A stretch of 64,000 bases of DNA, taken from NCBI GenBank assembly GCA_015501605.1, contig JADNRZ010000019.1:186001-250000 (forward strand). The letters are read 5' to 3'. Source of the stretch: Panaeolus papilionaceus. Its lineage: Eukaryota; Basidiomycota; Agaricomycetes; Agaricales. The notes beneath the pieces were generated by a model that was given only the letters and a program-made list of their open reading frames with translations, searched no databases and was not told where the DNA came from. Positions 1 to 12,819 of the stretch are shown piece after piece. The position numbers and the translations under genes were made by a program. The first letter of the stretch is position 1; each line of letters begins with the position of its first letter.

Positions 1-2600
1 CCCAGCTCCGTCTCTGTCCGAGCTGGAGCCTGCTTTCGCGAAGGTTGGTATTAATGCTGGTGAGTCGGGATTTCCCTCTTTTCTCTTTCTTCGTCGCTCT
101 ATTCTATCCTCTTGTAACCCGCCTCCGTTCACTCTTCTCTGTTGCTAAACTGAACTGTCTTTACTCTCGTTCTTTTCGTAATCGCCTACCTCTCTCAAAC
201 AAATCTCTGACCTTATCATCTCACCCGCAATCGCACCTCCTCGCGCGTTATATCCCTTATAACCCATGCCACCGTGTCCTTCGTTGCTTTATCGTCACCT
301 TCTCATATCGCTCCCTCTATCACCGATGGCATACGGGAGGAAAGGTCTGTGCGATGAGCATATGTATGGTATGACTACTGTTTTTGCTAGCGGGAATTAG
401 GATTATGATTTTGGTGTGGCAGTGGGAAAGCCGGGCGAGGAGCATTGTAGCTCAAAACTGATGATTGTGAAGCTTGCTGGCGGGACGCAGTGGATACCCA
501 TTTACTCACTCACTCGAACAACTGACATCTCGATGGCGTTGGAATACATGAATTCGAATACATCATGTAGAATAGAATTGAAAATAAAATACGATCATGT
601 AAATGTGTTTTATTCCCAATTTAGGTTTGAGAATGGCAATTCCCGGACAAGACTTGAGTTCTGTCTCGGAATTCAACCGAGTTCGTTTAATTGGAGATGG
701 AGATGGACACGCACACATTTACAAATGTTCAAACGGGTATCCCAAGGGTATAAGGTACTTATTCCGATGGTTTTTGTCCTGCCGAAAATTGCCTTCTGGC
801 TCGCCTCAGCTTCACTTCACTTCATGTGTTTGTTTGAACGATGACGTGGAACTTAGATTTTCACACTCGGGGTGGCGGAAGACACTTTAGCTTCGTGTTC
901 GAGGATGAGTGAGCAAGTAAGATAACGGGTGGATTTGGAGTTTAACATGATGGCCTTGCAAGTCCATCAATCAGTTGGATATTTCGCTTCAGCGGCTCGA
1001 ATGGTGTAGAGGGGTCCAGTTCAGCGTCAGATGATATCGATTCAAGTAATCACACTGGTACCCAAACTGTCGTTTTTCAATCTCTGGGTTTTGCAACCTG
1101 CTTGATTGTCATGAATGTATTCATATTCGTATATATTAAGTGGTCATGGTGGAGAATTGGCACTGGGAGCGGTGTCTCCTTCTACAGTGTAACGAAAATA
1201 TGCAACATGTACGCATACGGAATTCAATCAACGCAGGCTCGTTTTCTCCCGACCATGCACCTCAACCGGTCACCCAAGGAGCTACCTGATACAAGGCAGA
1301 TAAGCAGTTGAAACGACCTGCAATTCCAGGTTTACTCGACGCCAAGCTGTCACAGAATCTGATCATCTGTATGATTAAAGAGATATGAATGAACCTGCGA
1401 GTGCTTAGTGATTGGTTCACTTAAACGACTCTGTACAGAGTTCCAACAGCGACGGTCCCGTGTATGAATGATTTTCCAGCGAATCATCTATTGTATCGTT
1501 GGGTGTATCTTGTACTTTCAACCCGTCACTGACATCCGAATCGTCAGTTGTAAACGAGGCGGTATGAAACTCCTCCGAGTATTTGCGGAGTCATTTGAAG
1601 CTGATGAAATTAGAATTGGAACATCGCGACCACCCAGTGAATCAAGAGAGCAAATTGCCAGTTTGTCACAGCCCATCAACGATGAGACGCGCTCAATCTG
1701 ACTCTCACCAATTTCGAGTTCACCATGGACTCAGCGGCGGAGGCTCTGACTGCGGGAGGGTACATAATCGCCAAGGGTCCAATGATCCGAGACAACCTGC
1801 TTGAGCCAATTTCGAACATACACCAACAACCCTTCCGTATGAGATGAGAGCGGCAAATTTCAAAACCACATGGAAAAGTGGATACGTCCTTTTAGAGCTC
1901 GTTGACCGGGACGAGCATGTTGCGTTGGCGGGGATGTGTTGACCTCCAGATGATCTCTGGGACATTGAGACAACTCCTCGCCTTTACCAAGACTTCCACT
2001 CTATATCGCATTGCATCATCTCTTCAGACGGGGTGCGGCCTCTGAATAAACAAGTAGATACAATTTTGATTTCGTCCTCGGACTGACCTCCCTCTTTCGA
2101 GCCTGACGTCATGATGTGACATGACGTGGCTGTGACAATATCCCACACTTTGGGCTGACACGCCGTTTTCATTCTTCCCTTCCCCCATCATCCTCGCTGT
2201 CCAACGACCACCTACTTTTCATTGTGGGCCTAATTCCTGTCTCATATCCCGATATCCTACTTCGCTCCGTCTTCTAGTATTTGCTCCCTTTGCCGAATCC
2301 TTGCAAATAGATAGATGTGGTGGTTGAATTCAGCACCTCCCTATACGTACATAGTCGTGAGTTTCACCATTTCGTCGTTGACCTCAACCCCGTCTAACAT
2401 TTGATCTGTTCAGATGTAATTAGTATACTGAAAATTTAATACATTACCTTCCCTCATTTCCTCGCATTTTGTGTTCGTTGTCGTGTCGTCGTTGCTCATC
2501 TTCAAGTGGTCATGCTGGCAGCGGCCCGAAAAAAGGATGGATGTCTGGGGAGTACGTCCTTCCAGTCTGATATGCACAAGGAATGGACAAGTGGTACGTT
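1..2600. repeat. Diverged copy A of a dispersed repeat family
   Basis: Degenerate copy of an unidentified repeat also seen at 6,460-10,120 and 49,920-60,540. Shared landmarks include the block near position 30 (CTTTCGCGAAGG followed by a GTGAGTC-type donor-like site), which recurs near 6,830 and 50,260. The stretch at about 2,130-2,430 matches 8,000-8,300 almost line by line, including a run ending in TAACATTTGATCTGTT. No reading frame longer than about 170 codons makes sense here and none is shared convincingly between copies. Donor-like and acceptor-like sites sit at corresponding places, so the family may derive from an intron-bearing gene or retrocopy. The right boundary is approximate. 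Confidence 0.6.
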
Positions 2601-4114
2601 CCTCATTCTCGTTCATTTGAATTACCCGCCTTCGTCACTGCATGCGCCTTGGTTACTGTTAGGACAGCAATCCGTTTCATCACAATTACCGGTGAGATCA
2701 ACGTCTTCAGATTTTATATCACCTACGCCAGTTCCTCTCTACATCTACGTAGAACCACTCTGCCGCTCCCAGCCTCCCACTATCAACAATCACGTAAACC
2801 ACGGGAAAGCGATTTCGGCACACACCAACCTACCTCTCAAAGTCTCTCTCTTCTCTCTCGTCCCGAAAGTCCCAGTTTGCGTGCTGTATCCCCAGTCCTT
2901 GAACCATATCCGGAGTCTGTTGGGCTGTTGGGCTGTTCGTTTCATGAATTGAAGCGTCCTCTGGTTGGTTCGCATAGGCGATTCTTGGCTCTTCGCAGCG
3001 CATTATACCCGCCCTTCATTCAGCTCTCATTGTATCTATCTTCGCCATCGTCGCCAGTGCGTCCATCCTCACATTGGATACCCGCCACTGTCGCCTCTTA
3101 GATTACCAATTGCAATTCCGACTCTACTGATGCTCATGCACTAGTCTCTCCACTCCTTTCGCCCTCTCTCTTAGCTTCTCTCTTAGCTCTCGCAATTCAG
3201 TTGTTCACTTGACCCCTTACTCCTATCTGCCCTCTGTGTCTTGAATCTCATGCTGCGTCCAAGTATTTTCAGCGACGGCCTCACTTTATCTCCACGACAA
3301 CTACCGATATTCATATCGATGACTCCTTGCCACCTCATCGATCATCACCATCGCTGTCGTTGCCGGTTCGTCGATCATCACATGAAGAACTTGTTCCTAC
3401 GGTCCGCTTGCTCACCTATGCATTCAATTGTCGTTCCGGTCGCCTTTACGCCATAACTCACGATAATGGCATGCTCGCCTGGACTTCACCTCTGTTCTAT
3501 AATATCATTTTCCCCCAGAATCCTCATCGCGATTTTAACTCCCTTGCAGTGGAGCCATGGTTGAACGGCATCGACCAGGATATTTAATGTTTCATATGTT
3601 CTTGGTGGGTTGACGTTAGCAGGCAATCGGAGAGGTGATGTCCTGGAAGCAGCCGACGAGGGAAAGGACGAGGATGACACGGATGTTTGACTGTGTGAGC
3701 GAGCGGCGCTGAATGTCCGATGATAGCGCCCTCGCTTTGGACGTGGGTTATTAATTTATATAGAGCGTGTACGAGAAAGGGAGGGTGTAAAGTCGCCCAA
3801 GATCAGATCCGGGTTGACGACCTGAGTTGGTCAGACATCCACTACCCTTAGACATCTCCAGTGGTTTTCGATCAGTTGATTTAATCGATGGCAAGTTCAG
3901 AATAGATTAATAAAAGATTGGAAGGTTCTGAGTTAGATTACACAATCATGGTCGGCTGACAGGTGAAATGCACGAGGTGGATGTCCACATTCTGCAAATC
4001 GTGCCCAGGGACACGTTTCGTTTTCCTTCTTACTGTCATCTTGTCCACATTGACTTCTTGTCCGTGCCGAATATCTGCCTATCTCTACGTTTCTTAACCT
4101 AGTATTTTACTCCA
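2601..4114. other. No recognisable gene
   Basis: Pyrimidine-rich, low-information sequence between repeat copy A and the GTPase pseudogene. Short open frames exist on both strands but none shows a domain, a consistent splice pattern or similarity to another part of the window. The last few hundred bases probably include the promoter and 5' leader of the GTPase gene, but I see no diagnostic element. Confidence 0.5.
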
Positions 4115-5496
4115 ATGGCCAGTACTTCGACGAGGAAATATAAACATCTCAAGGTCACTGAGCCTGTCTCTGTTACACAAGTCAGAGAAGACAGCCCACT
4201 GCGCAATGATACTTGGAAAGTGCTGTCAGTGAACAGATGCAATCGTTATTTCATTATGCCTCTGACACTGTTCTGACTACAGAATTATGGGACCAACAGG
4301 ATCAGGAAAAAGCTCTGTGAGCATATGTTTAGCACTTAATACCACACGCACAGGAATAATATTCATGATTTGACTGTCCATTTTGCTTTTGTGTGTCTAG
4401 TTCATAGAGGTGCTTGGCCTCAAGGGCACCTCAAGAATATCCAGTAACGGCCTTGATGGCTGCACACAAACCATATCTGCCTACCGTTTAAACAATGTCA
4501 CTTGCAGTTATGATGGTGATGGGGTTTACCTTTTGGACTCGCCTGGGTTTGCAGATAGCAAGATATCAGAGATGTTGATTGTCACCATGCTACAGAGATG
4601 GATGAATGACAATGATGTGTGAGTCTTCTTCTGTTCATTGTTATGGCTGAAGGTCTTTTTATTAATTTCCATTATTATTTGCACCACTAATGAAATACAT
4701 GCTTCATTAGTTATTTTCATCGCATATTATACTTCACACCAATCACATCTGTTCGGTTACCAGGAAGTCAACAACAGGTTCTAAAAACATTCCAGGCACT
4801 CACTGGTGTCAGGACAGCAGACAACATAACAATAGTAACTACAATGTGGGACAATATATGGGGTGAGCATCCAGCAACACATGCAGAGAAGACATATGGA
4901 CAGCTTCGGGATAATATATGGAAGGTTTCTTGTTTTCTCATTCATTAGTCTGATCCAGTTCTAATCAATGCATTCATTTATCTACTTAGGATTTCATTGA
5001 AGCTGGAGCTCAAATCACAAAGTTTTACAACACAGAGGAATCAGCACTGTCTGTTCTAGATGATGCTCTTGGACAGGCAACTATCAAATCTTTCCCCATA
5101 GAAGATCATTGACACAACATCAAATCAAGTCCATTTGCAAACAACCTGCTCACTGATCTCCAAAATCGAATCCAGAACCTGCATTCTCATATCCCAACCC
5201 TCCAGGACGAGCTTACTCATGCTGAAGAGCAGGGTGATGAGCTGCTTGTGTCGACTCTTCTCCCAAGGCTTCAAGAAGCCGAGAACGACCTGGCTCGATT
5301 CAAGAAGGAGCTTTGTGATTCTGGTCTCCTTCCATCCCCATCCCCTTCTATCTCTTCCCCAGCAGAATTCTCGGAGGTCCAACCGGTTACAGAACAACAA
5401 CTCGTTCCAGCTCGGCGCACTTCTGGGCGATTTGTGCGGATCATGGAGATCATGAAGTGTTGGGGCCACGGTGTTGGCGAGCGTCATGAGGACTGA
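4115..5496 (+). pseudogene. AIG1-like P-loop GTPase, five-exon gene with an in-frame stop
   Basis: Exons 4115-4224, 4283-4316, 4401-4618, 4711-4924 and 4990-5496 join in frame across GT-AG introns of 58-92 bp. The product has a Walker A/G1 motif GPTGSGKSS split by intron 2, a G3 motif DSPGF in exon 3, and a TTMWD motif in exon 4 in the place of G4. This matches the G-domain family that is highly expanded in Agaricomycetes (seen in motifs; family from knowledge). The C-terminal 125 codons are a predicted coiled coil rich in Leu, Glu and Gln. A TGA at 5110-5112 interrupts the frame just before the coiled coil; the same frame then runs on to a TGA at 5494-5496. Either this is a nonsense pseudogene or a truncated GTPase lacking the coiled coil. 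The TGA could derive from CGA by C-to-T change (inference). Confidence 0.75.
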
Positions 5497-5934
5497 GCAC
5501 CTTCGTGAGTGCCTAACCTGGGCGAATTGTGACTAATACCATTGATCAATGTTTTGCCTAGTGATATCAATATATCACCATTGGTTAAGAGAGTCACATT
5601 CATCTACATTCCGTATGTCATGCTTCGTTGTCTGATTAGTTAGGTACCCGCGTCATTTTTGTTGTATTTCAGTCCCTTTCTTTCACCATTAACCTCTGTT
5701 CCGATTTTACACCTTTTCCATTTCAAACATCCTTCGTAGCGGTCCTCTGCTTTCCTTTCTTCATGAACTTGTTACACATATAATAAAAGCATATGTTTGT
5801 CTCCCATAGGGACTCATGAATAACCTTTGTGCGTATTGGCCCTTGTATCGAGCTGAATTCAAGCTTGGTCAATATGGGGATATCACGAGGATGTCATAGA
5901 TGAACTCGGCATCTCGAAAGGAACACTCTCCACG
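5497..5934. other. Intergenic, no gene seen
   Basis: AT-rich 3' flank of the GTPase pseudogene. It contains AATAAA-like strings near 5,780 that could serve 3'-end formation. No reading frame or repeat was recognised. Confidence 0.4.
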
Positions 5935-5936
5935 TA

Positions 5937-6290
5937 CTGTACCATTTCGATCAATTCGGCCTAGGGGGTTACGCGTTACACCCTTGGACACATTTCGGCC
6001 ACCGTCCATGTTGGGGGTTATGTGTTACAAATATCTAAAATTTCGGCCAAGAGACAAAAGTTCCTTGGAGTTTTTTTGCTAGGAATACGTAAGCCTTGAG
6101 CAGAGTGTTGGGCGGGCTACGAAAATTGGCTGAAAGCAGGGGGAAAAAAATAAATTCAAATTTAAAGAACTTTTTCGGAGATGTTTTGGCCTTCGGTCAA
6201 TTGTCTAATCATGCGTTACATGTAACGCATGTTCGGCCAAAACCATGGGGTCCGTTATGCGTTATGGCCGAATTGATTGAAATGGTACAG
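5937..6290. mobile_element. 354-bp MITE with Tc1/mariner-like ends and TA duplication
   Basis: The left end CTGTACCATTTCGATCAATT is mirrored at the right end as the reverse complement (AATTGATTGAAATGGTACAG), with one mismatch and continuing GGCC on the inner side. TA dinucleotides flank both ends (5935-5936 and 6291-6292), as expected for Tc1/mariner or Stowaway-type elements. There is no coding capacity. The interior holds several GCGTTAC/GTAACGC motifs, including a perfect 20-base palindrome centred near 6,220. It is a non-autonomous element; the autonomous partner is not in this window. Confidence 0.85.
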
Positions 6291-6459
6291 TAACCTGCAT
6301 GAGATCATCCTGCTAAAGGATTACCTGATTGCACTGGGGAGCAGTGTACAAGCAAGTCCACCGTCTACGGTGAAGGAAATGGGAAGGTGCATGAATTGTA
6401 TAGCTGATTGAGGTCTGGGTGAGTTTTAAACATTAAACTGCTACTGATCATTAATCCTA

Positions 6460-9400
6460 TTAATGGTGTGCGGGGTAGAGTGCCGCCAGTGACATACAAA
6501 CTCGGTCCTCAAACCCGTCGACTCGACCAAAGTTCTGATATTCACGAGCATTTGCTCTCTCGACATGACTGGAACTCGTCTAAGCTGTCCATCTGGGTTT
6601 CTACAATATCGGATTGCGACTCGTCGGTGATCCGCGTGGGTACTCAAAGTAAGCGACCTGTTCGCTTGATTCTTCAGTCGACCTTATCCGCAACGCTCAA
6701 TCTTACCCACAACGATCTCATGCAAGATACATACCCTCGTCAACCCGCTCAGTAATAATCTTCACGTTCTTCGTCATTCAACCACCACGGACCCTATCTC
6801 ACCTCGCATACCAGGCTAAGCTAAAACCTGTGTTCGCGAAGGATGGTGCACCGATCCCGCTGAGTCGAAACACCTCTGGTTGCACAATCTTTCCACTATC
6901 TCCACTCATTCCCGTTTTTCGATCATTCCTCAGCTTTCACTACCTTTTTTATATACACATTCATTCGTCCCCATCCCTTTAAAACCCCTGCCCCATCCCA
7001 TTCCACTGAATCATCTTCCCCTTCAGATGACATTGATTTTGACATTCGGCGGAATTTATATTTGTAGCAGTGAGTAAGACAACGGGGTGATTTTGCATTC
7101 GAACCTGTCGTTTTGTCAAGTCCATGAATCACGCGGGTGGTTGGCTTAGTAAGGTCAACAGTTTACAGGGGTCCAAATCTGCGTATTCCCGCCCAACTCT
7201 TTCCATAGCTCCTCCTTCTTCGATATCTGAGATTTACAACGGTTCATAAGGGTCATTCCTTTCAATATGCCAGAGCAGAGATCAGATGCTGAGTTGTACG
7301 CGCATGATCATCTGCTGGAGTGTACTCAATGTATTAGTATTATTATATCATCATAATGGTATTCCAGGCAACGGTCAAAAATCAGTCTGCACTTGCAATA
7401 CATGGCTCGTTGCCACAGATATATAAGGGATCATGTCGGAAATTTGGCACTCAGGGGTCTCTTGTACAACGTCACGGTGGATCAATGCGGGTGTCTTACC
7501 CAACCTTGAAACTCAACTCCTATTTCTACGATGGATATTGACTCTCTATCGCCCCATCGAGATCTGGAAATCTCAATAACCTCACTATATAGCATCACTC
7601 AAAGAGTTGTTTACTACAAGGTCACTAATCCGACCCATCCTATTGATGACTGTGACGTTCATCCGGGTCGATACCACCAGCTTTCTCGATATAGGGCTAC
7701 GAGAGAGCCATATAATTCGCATAATTTTCACTGGCTCTGTTAAGGTTTCTAACGACGCCGGTACTGTGTACGAACGATGTTCTCGATGCGTTTTGGTTTC
7801 GGGATGGATGAGTTTTACCCGCTCCTCGCCTTGACTGAGACTTTCACTCCGTGTTTTAATAAATTATCGCTTTAAACGTCTTTCGGGTATTTAGGATAGA
7901 CAGGTGAATACATTTCTCAATAAAGTTTCGTTGTATTCAGAGTCGTCCAACTCGTTCTCCCTGCTTAAAGTTTGATTGATGATTCAGATGATGTGGCTAT
8001 GGCTGTGACAACATTTCCGCATTTGTAGGCCGTCACGTCGGTTTTTCTTCCTTCCTCCCCCCACCATCTTCGCCTTCCCAACCACCACCTTGGGTTCATT
8101 CTGGGGTAAATCACTGTTAGATATCATGATATCCCGTAATTCTGTGCTCTCTCGTATTTGCGTTCTCTGTGCAACCCTTTTTAGCAGATGAGGAGGTGAT
8201 TGAGTCCAGATGCTCCCTAAAGTATAGTCGTGAGTTCGGATATTTCGTTGTTGAATTCAACTCTGTCTAACATTTGATCTGTTTAGATGTAATGATTAGA
8301 CAGAAATTCATTATATGTCTCATTTTTGCCTTCCTCTTGGTCATGTTGTCTCAGCTTCCGCATCGTCGTTGGTGGCGGTCTCCCCTTGCCTGGAAAATGG
8401 GATAGATATCGGAGAAGCCTATGTCGTCTCTCCACCCCATCTTCTCGCGCCCGTCTTTCCAGTACACGCGCTCCCTCTGCTCCTCGTCCCCACTCTTCGT
8501 CTTAACTCATACTTTTTCAATTCCTTCCCTCCACCTACATTTATCCTACCTCATCACATCGCCTCTTCTCCACATTCCTTTCCAATTTTCCGCATTCTTC
8601 GCTCTAATACACTCCTCCACGCTTTACCCCCCCACCTCCATTTATCGTCTCTCGTTTCCTTCATGCTTGCTCATACAGACGTCGTTTCTTTTTACAGATC
8701 TCTCTCTTATTCCTTAACTCATCCTCGTTCTTTAATGCGGACTAACCCCCTAGCTCCCAGGTAATGTCTCCCAAGTCTCTGACGGTGCTGCCACGTCATC
8801 CTCGCCAGCCACTTCGTTGCACAACGCCTCAGCCTCTCCATCCTCGCCAAGTACATTAACAGCGCCACCATCTATGTTGCCCGCCGCCCCATGTGTATCA
8901 GACCTGCCTTGATCGTCTTCCCTTCACTGTCGGTCGCCTCACCCCTCATCGCTGCCCCTTGCTCTACCCTTGAGGTCGTTCCTCGTGCACCGGTCTAGCT
9001 CCACTCTATCTATCTCTGTAAATACTTCTTGCTATCCATATTGGTGATTACAGGCGTCATTGACAAGCAGTCCATGGGACCATACCATACCGTGCCTCGT
9101 GAGTTCTCCCGATTAGTTTTTCGCGTTGATGTTCACTGATCAAGTTGATCTGGTGTAATTCTTATAGATTTTAACCTGAATACCATTACATTTTTCTCTG
9201 TGTGCCCACTTGCATGTTCCACGAAATTCTGAAACCACTTGCTTTAACATTTCCCCACATTCTTCATACCTCGGATCTCAACTTTCGTTTGTGCGCCCAC
9301 AAACAGGATCGCCCTCCTCGTATCTCGTCTTCTACTCCCCATTTCATATGAGCTCGTAGTTGCACCGCACTGGTCCTCACTGCTCGCGCGGTCGACTAGA

Positions 9401-10120
9401 CGACATGCAAGGCAGGACCAGTTGATCAGTGATTACCTGCTTCGTTATAGCATTTACGTCCTCATTTCATCCTCACTCTCAGTAGTGATTATGATTTGTG
9501 AATAATTTAACATCAATCGTTCTCCGCAATTTATTTACCGAGGTTGCGGAGCCGTCATCACCGCAGGGATGAGTGACTTGTTCGTTTGTGTTGTCAGATC
9601 ACCATATCACATCGGTTAGTTCATTTACACCGTCTTTGTCGTTCTATGGCTGAAATTCACCATGCGTTACACATATTACACCCTCTTCCCCAAATCCCAT
9701 CCTTTCTCATCGTGTCTTGTTATTTGCCATCGCCGCCTCACCTCATCCAACGCAACTCCATGACGGTTTCCTTCCCTTATGACACGCTCTCTCCTCATCA
9801 TCACCAGCACTACCGACCATATCCTTCAAACTCAGACGCGCTCTAGGTTTCCTTCATGAGATCCTCTTGCTGGACGGACTTGTTGGGGATCCATGTATGG
9901 GCGCGTCAGTGGTGATGGAAAGTGAATGGCGCGTAAAGCACATGGTTCATTTGTTGTCTGGGTGAGTTTTGCCTGCGCATTTTTCTTCTATCCTACTGAT
10001 GTGGTGCATGATCAGCCGTCGCAGCGATATCCCAACATGCTTACCAAGTCTTTCCATCTGCGTAACGGCATCTACAACCCTGTACTCCCTCCCTGCATGA
10101 TGATGACTATACGCCACTTG
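6460..10120. repeat. Copy B of the 3.6-kb dispersed repeat
   Basis: This is the most continuous copy of the family and is collinear with copy C. Examples are 7,830-7,960 with 51,080-51,210, 8,000-8,300 with 51,240-51,400 plus 54,420-54,510, 9,090-9,170 with 59,340-59,420, and 9,920-10,040 with 60,170-60,290. It preserves the empty target site of the hAT-like element (near 8,195-8,215) and of the LTR element. No intact gene is visible. Both ends are approximate: similarity fades near 6,460 and near 10,110, close to the start of the outer CACTA element. Confidence 0.7.
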
Positions 10121-10331
10121 ATTTGATCACACAAAATATTAATTGAAAATGAATTTATTTATTTTTCTGCGGAAAAACGCAGAATCTGTCAGATAATCTG
10201 CAATAGTCTGTAGTCTACGGAGGTGCGTCGAAGGACGCCAACACGCGCGTGGCCCGAATTTGGAAAATATCTAGAAAATGACCAAGTCCCTTGAGCTGCG
10301 AGCGCATAAAATGAGTAAGTCAACACATACC

Positions 10332-12649
10332 TCATGCCTCGGTCGTCGCCGATGACTCTAGCTTCTTGAGTTCAGTGCTCCTTGCCTTTCCCATCTTCTC
10401 GTAAGTCTGAACCAAATAATAAACATGATCAGACATGAAGGGTGCATCAAAACAGCAGGCGCGTACCTTCTTTTCATTGGTGGTAAGCCTATCAAAGAGG
10501 GTGTTGAATTCGTCTTGGGTGATTTCAGGGTTCTTCTTCTTCATCTCGTGGGCGAACATATTTCTAATAATAGACGGGGATAAATCAATGAAGAAAATGG
10601 ATAAATAAATGACTCACTTCGCAGAGAGATGGGTTGGATGAGGTTCCATAACCTTAGAACCGCCACGGGTTCGGGTTTCGGGAGCGGTTTCGGAATGGGG
10701 AATCTCGGTGGTCGGCTTTGGAATACTTAGACCCGATCTACAGAGGTAGGAACAAATACATCAGCAAGTTAAGCACAGTATTTAGAAACCGTGCTCTGCT
10801 ACAATGGATTAGGCTGAAAGCACTCGATTAGTACAGGCCATTAACCGATTTAGAGTAATAAAGTCGAGAACTCACTTTATTTTTTGTAGCGCGCGTAGCA
10901 CGTTGTGGGTGGAGATCACGTTGGGGTGCTGCTACATGAGTCTTGGGGTCCACGTTGTTGGTAGGTACGTCATCTGAGAGCCCAGAGTCGTTAGAGAGTG
11001 TGGCGGCGGGAGGTGCGGGATCTGTAGCTTGAATAGCTGTGTCGGAACTGGGAGGGGAATCATTACGAGATGGTGTGATTTCGTGGTCTGTGTGAGAAGC
11101 TTGAGATTGGTTTTCAGCTGGTGGGACAGGGAGGTCGGCAACGAGCTGAGGTTGAGGTGCATTCATGTTAGGAGGTGATGGACCAATGATCACGTCGCTA
11201 GGTGGAAGAGGTGGAGGCGGTGGGGACGCCTGAGGGAGGTGGAGGAGTAAATGGGAGTGAATCTATGCGGTAGAAGAGAGCACTTACCTTTTTCGATGTC
11301 CCTTTATCCATCTTTGTCCGAACCACGCGCTTTGTCGTCTTCTGGAGCTTGCCCTTTTTTTTTCCAGTTTCGTCGTCCGAATCCGAGTCTAAATTACTGG
11401 AACTCTTTTTACGCTTCTTTGGAGCCACGTCGTCATCTGAGTCTGGGATAAAATTAGAAAATAAAACTTGAAAAGAAAAAAGAAAAAATACCAGTCTCGT
11501 AGTCTCGATTCCAATCAAAGTACACTCTGGTTCCAAACTTCGCAACCTTCCAATTGTTGTTGGCATACCGAAATACTGGGAACGCGGCAGACATGGTGTT
11601 GTGAATGTACTTGAGGACCTCAGGTACACATCTCTTCCACGTGCGGGGCCGCAGTCCAGCGAGCTCCACTCTGCAGCATGCTTGCTTGAACACATTTCGC
11701 ATCTCACCTATGGCATCACTGCTCGGGGGCAGACCGTTCTCGTCTCGCAAATAATCATAAGGGGATACCTTCTCGCTGTTGTTCTTGCGAGCCCGTTCAT
11801 TTGCTGACCACTCCTTAAGTGTCCACATTACTTCATCGGGGAAGTCCTCCTTTTTCAGCGATGGAAGACTGGTGGTTTGGGGGAGAGGGGTCGTTTTGAC
11901 AGTAGCAGGTGGCTTGGTTGGGTGATTTGGAGTAATAGAGTTGGTTCGTGAGGGGAGAGAGGGTGGTCTATGACTACGATTACCAGTAGAATATGTCCTG
12001 GAAATATTTTAGTAGCGCATATATGCGCCTATATCTAAGGCATTAAAAAAATAACTCACTTAAGAGCACGTAGCTCACTTGTCACCTCAATGTAAGCCTG
12101 AAACAGTCCAAGGTACTGTGGACTGTGTGCCATCAAGAACGGATGGGAAGACCACTGCTCTTCAGACACGAGGATTCGGGTTGATGGTGGTGAGGTGTTG
12201 GAAGCTCCGATAACTTCTCTTGACGACGTGGTGCTCAAAACTTCTGCACCTGAAAATTTGCTGCTTCCAGGCCCCGAGTTAGGCTTGGTTACTTTTGGAT
12301 GCTAGACGCAAATGTTAGCATTGGAATAATATTTGATGAGTCGTACTAATTCATGTTCGCGGTTGTGGTCGGATGTAAGTCTGGGATCAAGCCATGCTAA
12401 TGGTGATGATGTTGATGTAAACGGAGTGTTGTGATAGTTGGCAAAGTTGAAATTGTTGTTCATATTGTTGAGGACGACAATGAGGACGGCAGTTTGTTCA
12501 CGGTGGTGATGGTTGGGAAACACGAAGGGAAGTTGGATTGAACGCATCAGAACGGTCTTGTTTGGTTGTGTTTGCTGTTCAAAGAACCAGAATTTCGTCA
12601 AGTCTCTTCCCTCGTTCTTAACTCTATTATTGAGTCGCACCCAAGTCAT
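10332..12649 (-). CDS. Multi-exon cargo protein of the outer CACTA, unknown function
   Basis: Reads on the minus strand from ATG at 12649 to TGA at 10332. Supported exons are 12649-12347, 12301-12060, 11997-11492 and about 11442-11290, then a Pro/Ala-rich exon near 11,230-10,871, an exon near 10,740-10,622 and a short C-terminal pair ending at 10,332. The middle holds a conserved-looking globular block beginning MWTLKEWSANERARK, followed by a Lys/Asp/Ser-rich stretch (KKRKK) that could be a nuclear signal. I do not recognise the family. Its 5' end lies about 170 bp from the divergent Tnp2 transposase start, so the two probably share a promoter. The join into the exon near 10,740 is out of phase in the simplest model, so one intron is mis-modelled or there is a small indel. 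Confidence 0.6.
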
Positions 12650-12819
12650 TCGAGTCTATTAACAATGTATTAAATATAATTAACTTCTTCTATTACCACA
12701 ATGTACCCAATTATGTGTATCGTACGATTTAATTTTCATTTTGTTTACTCAAGTCAACTCGAAGTCTGGTAGTTGCCACTGCCTGGTCTTTCAACCGCCT
12801 CTCATCTTCCCAAAAGTCA

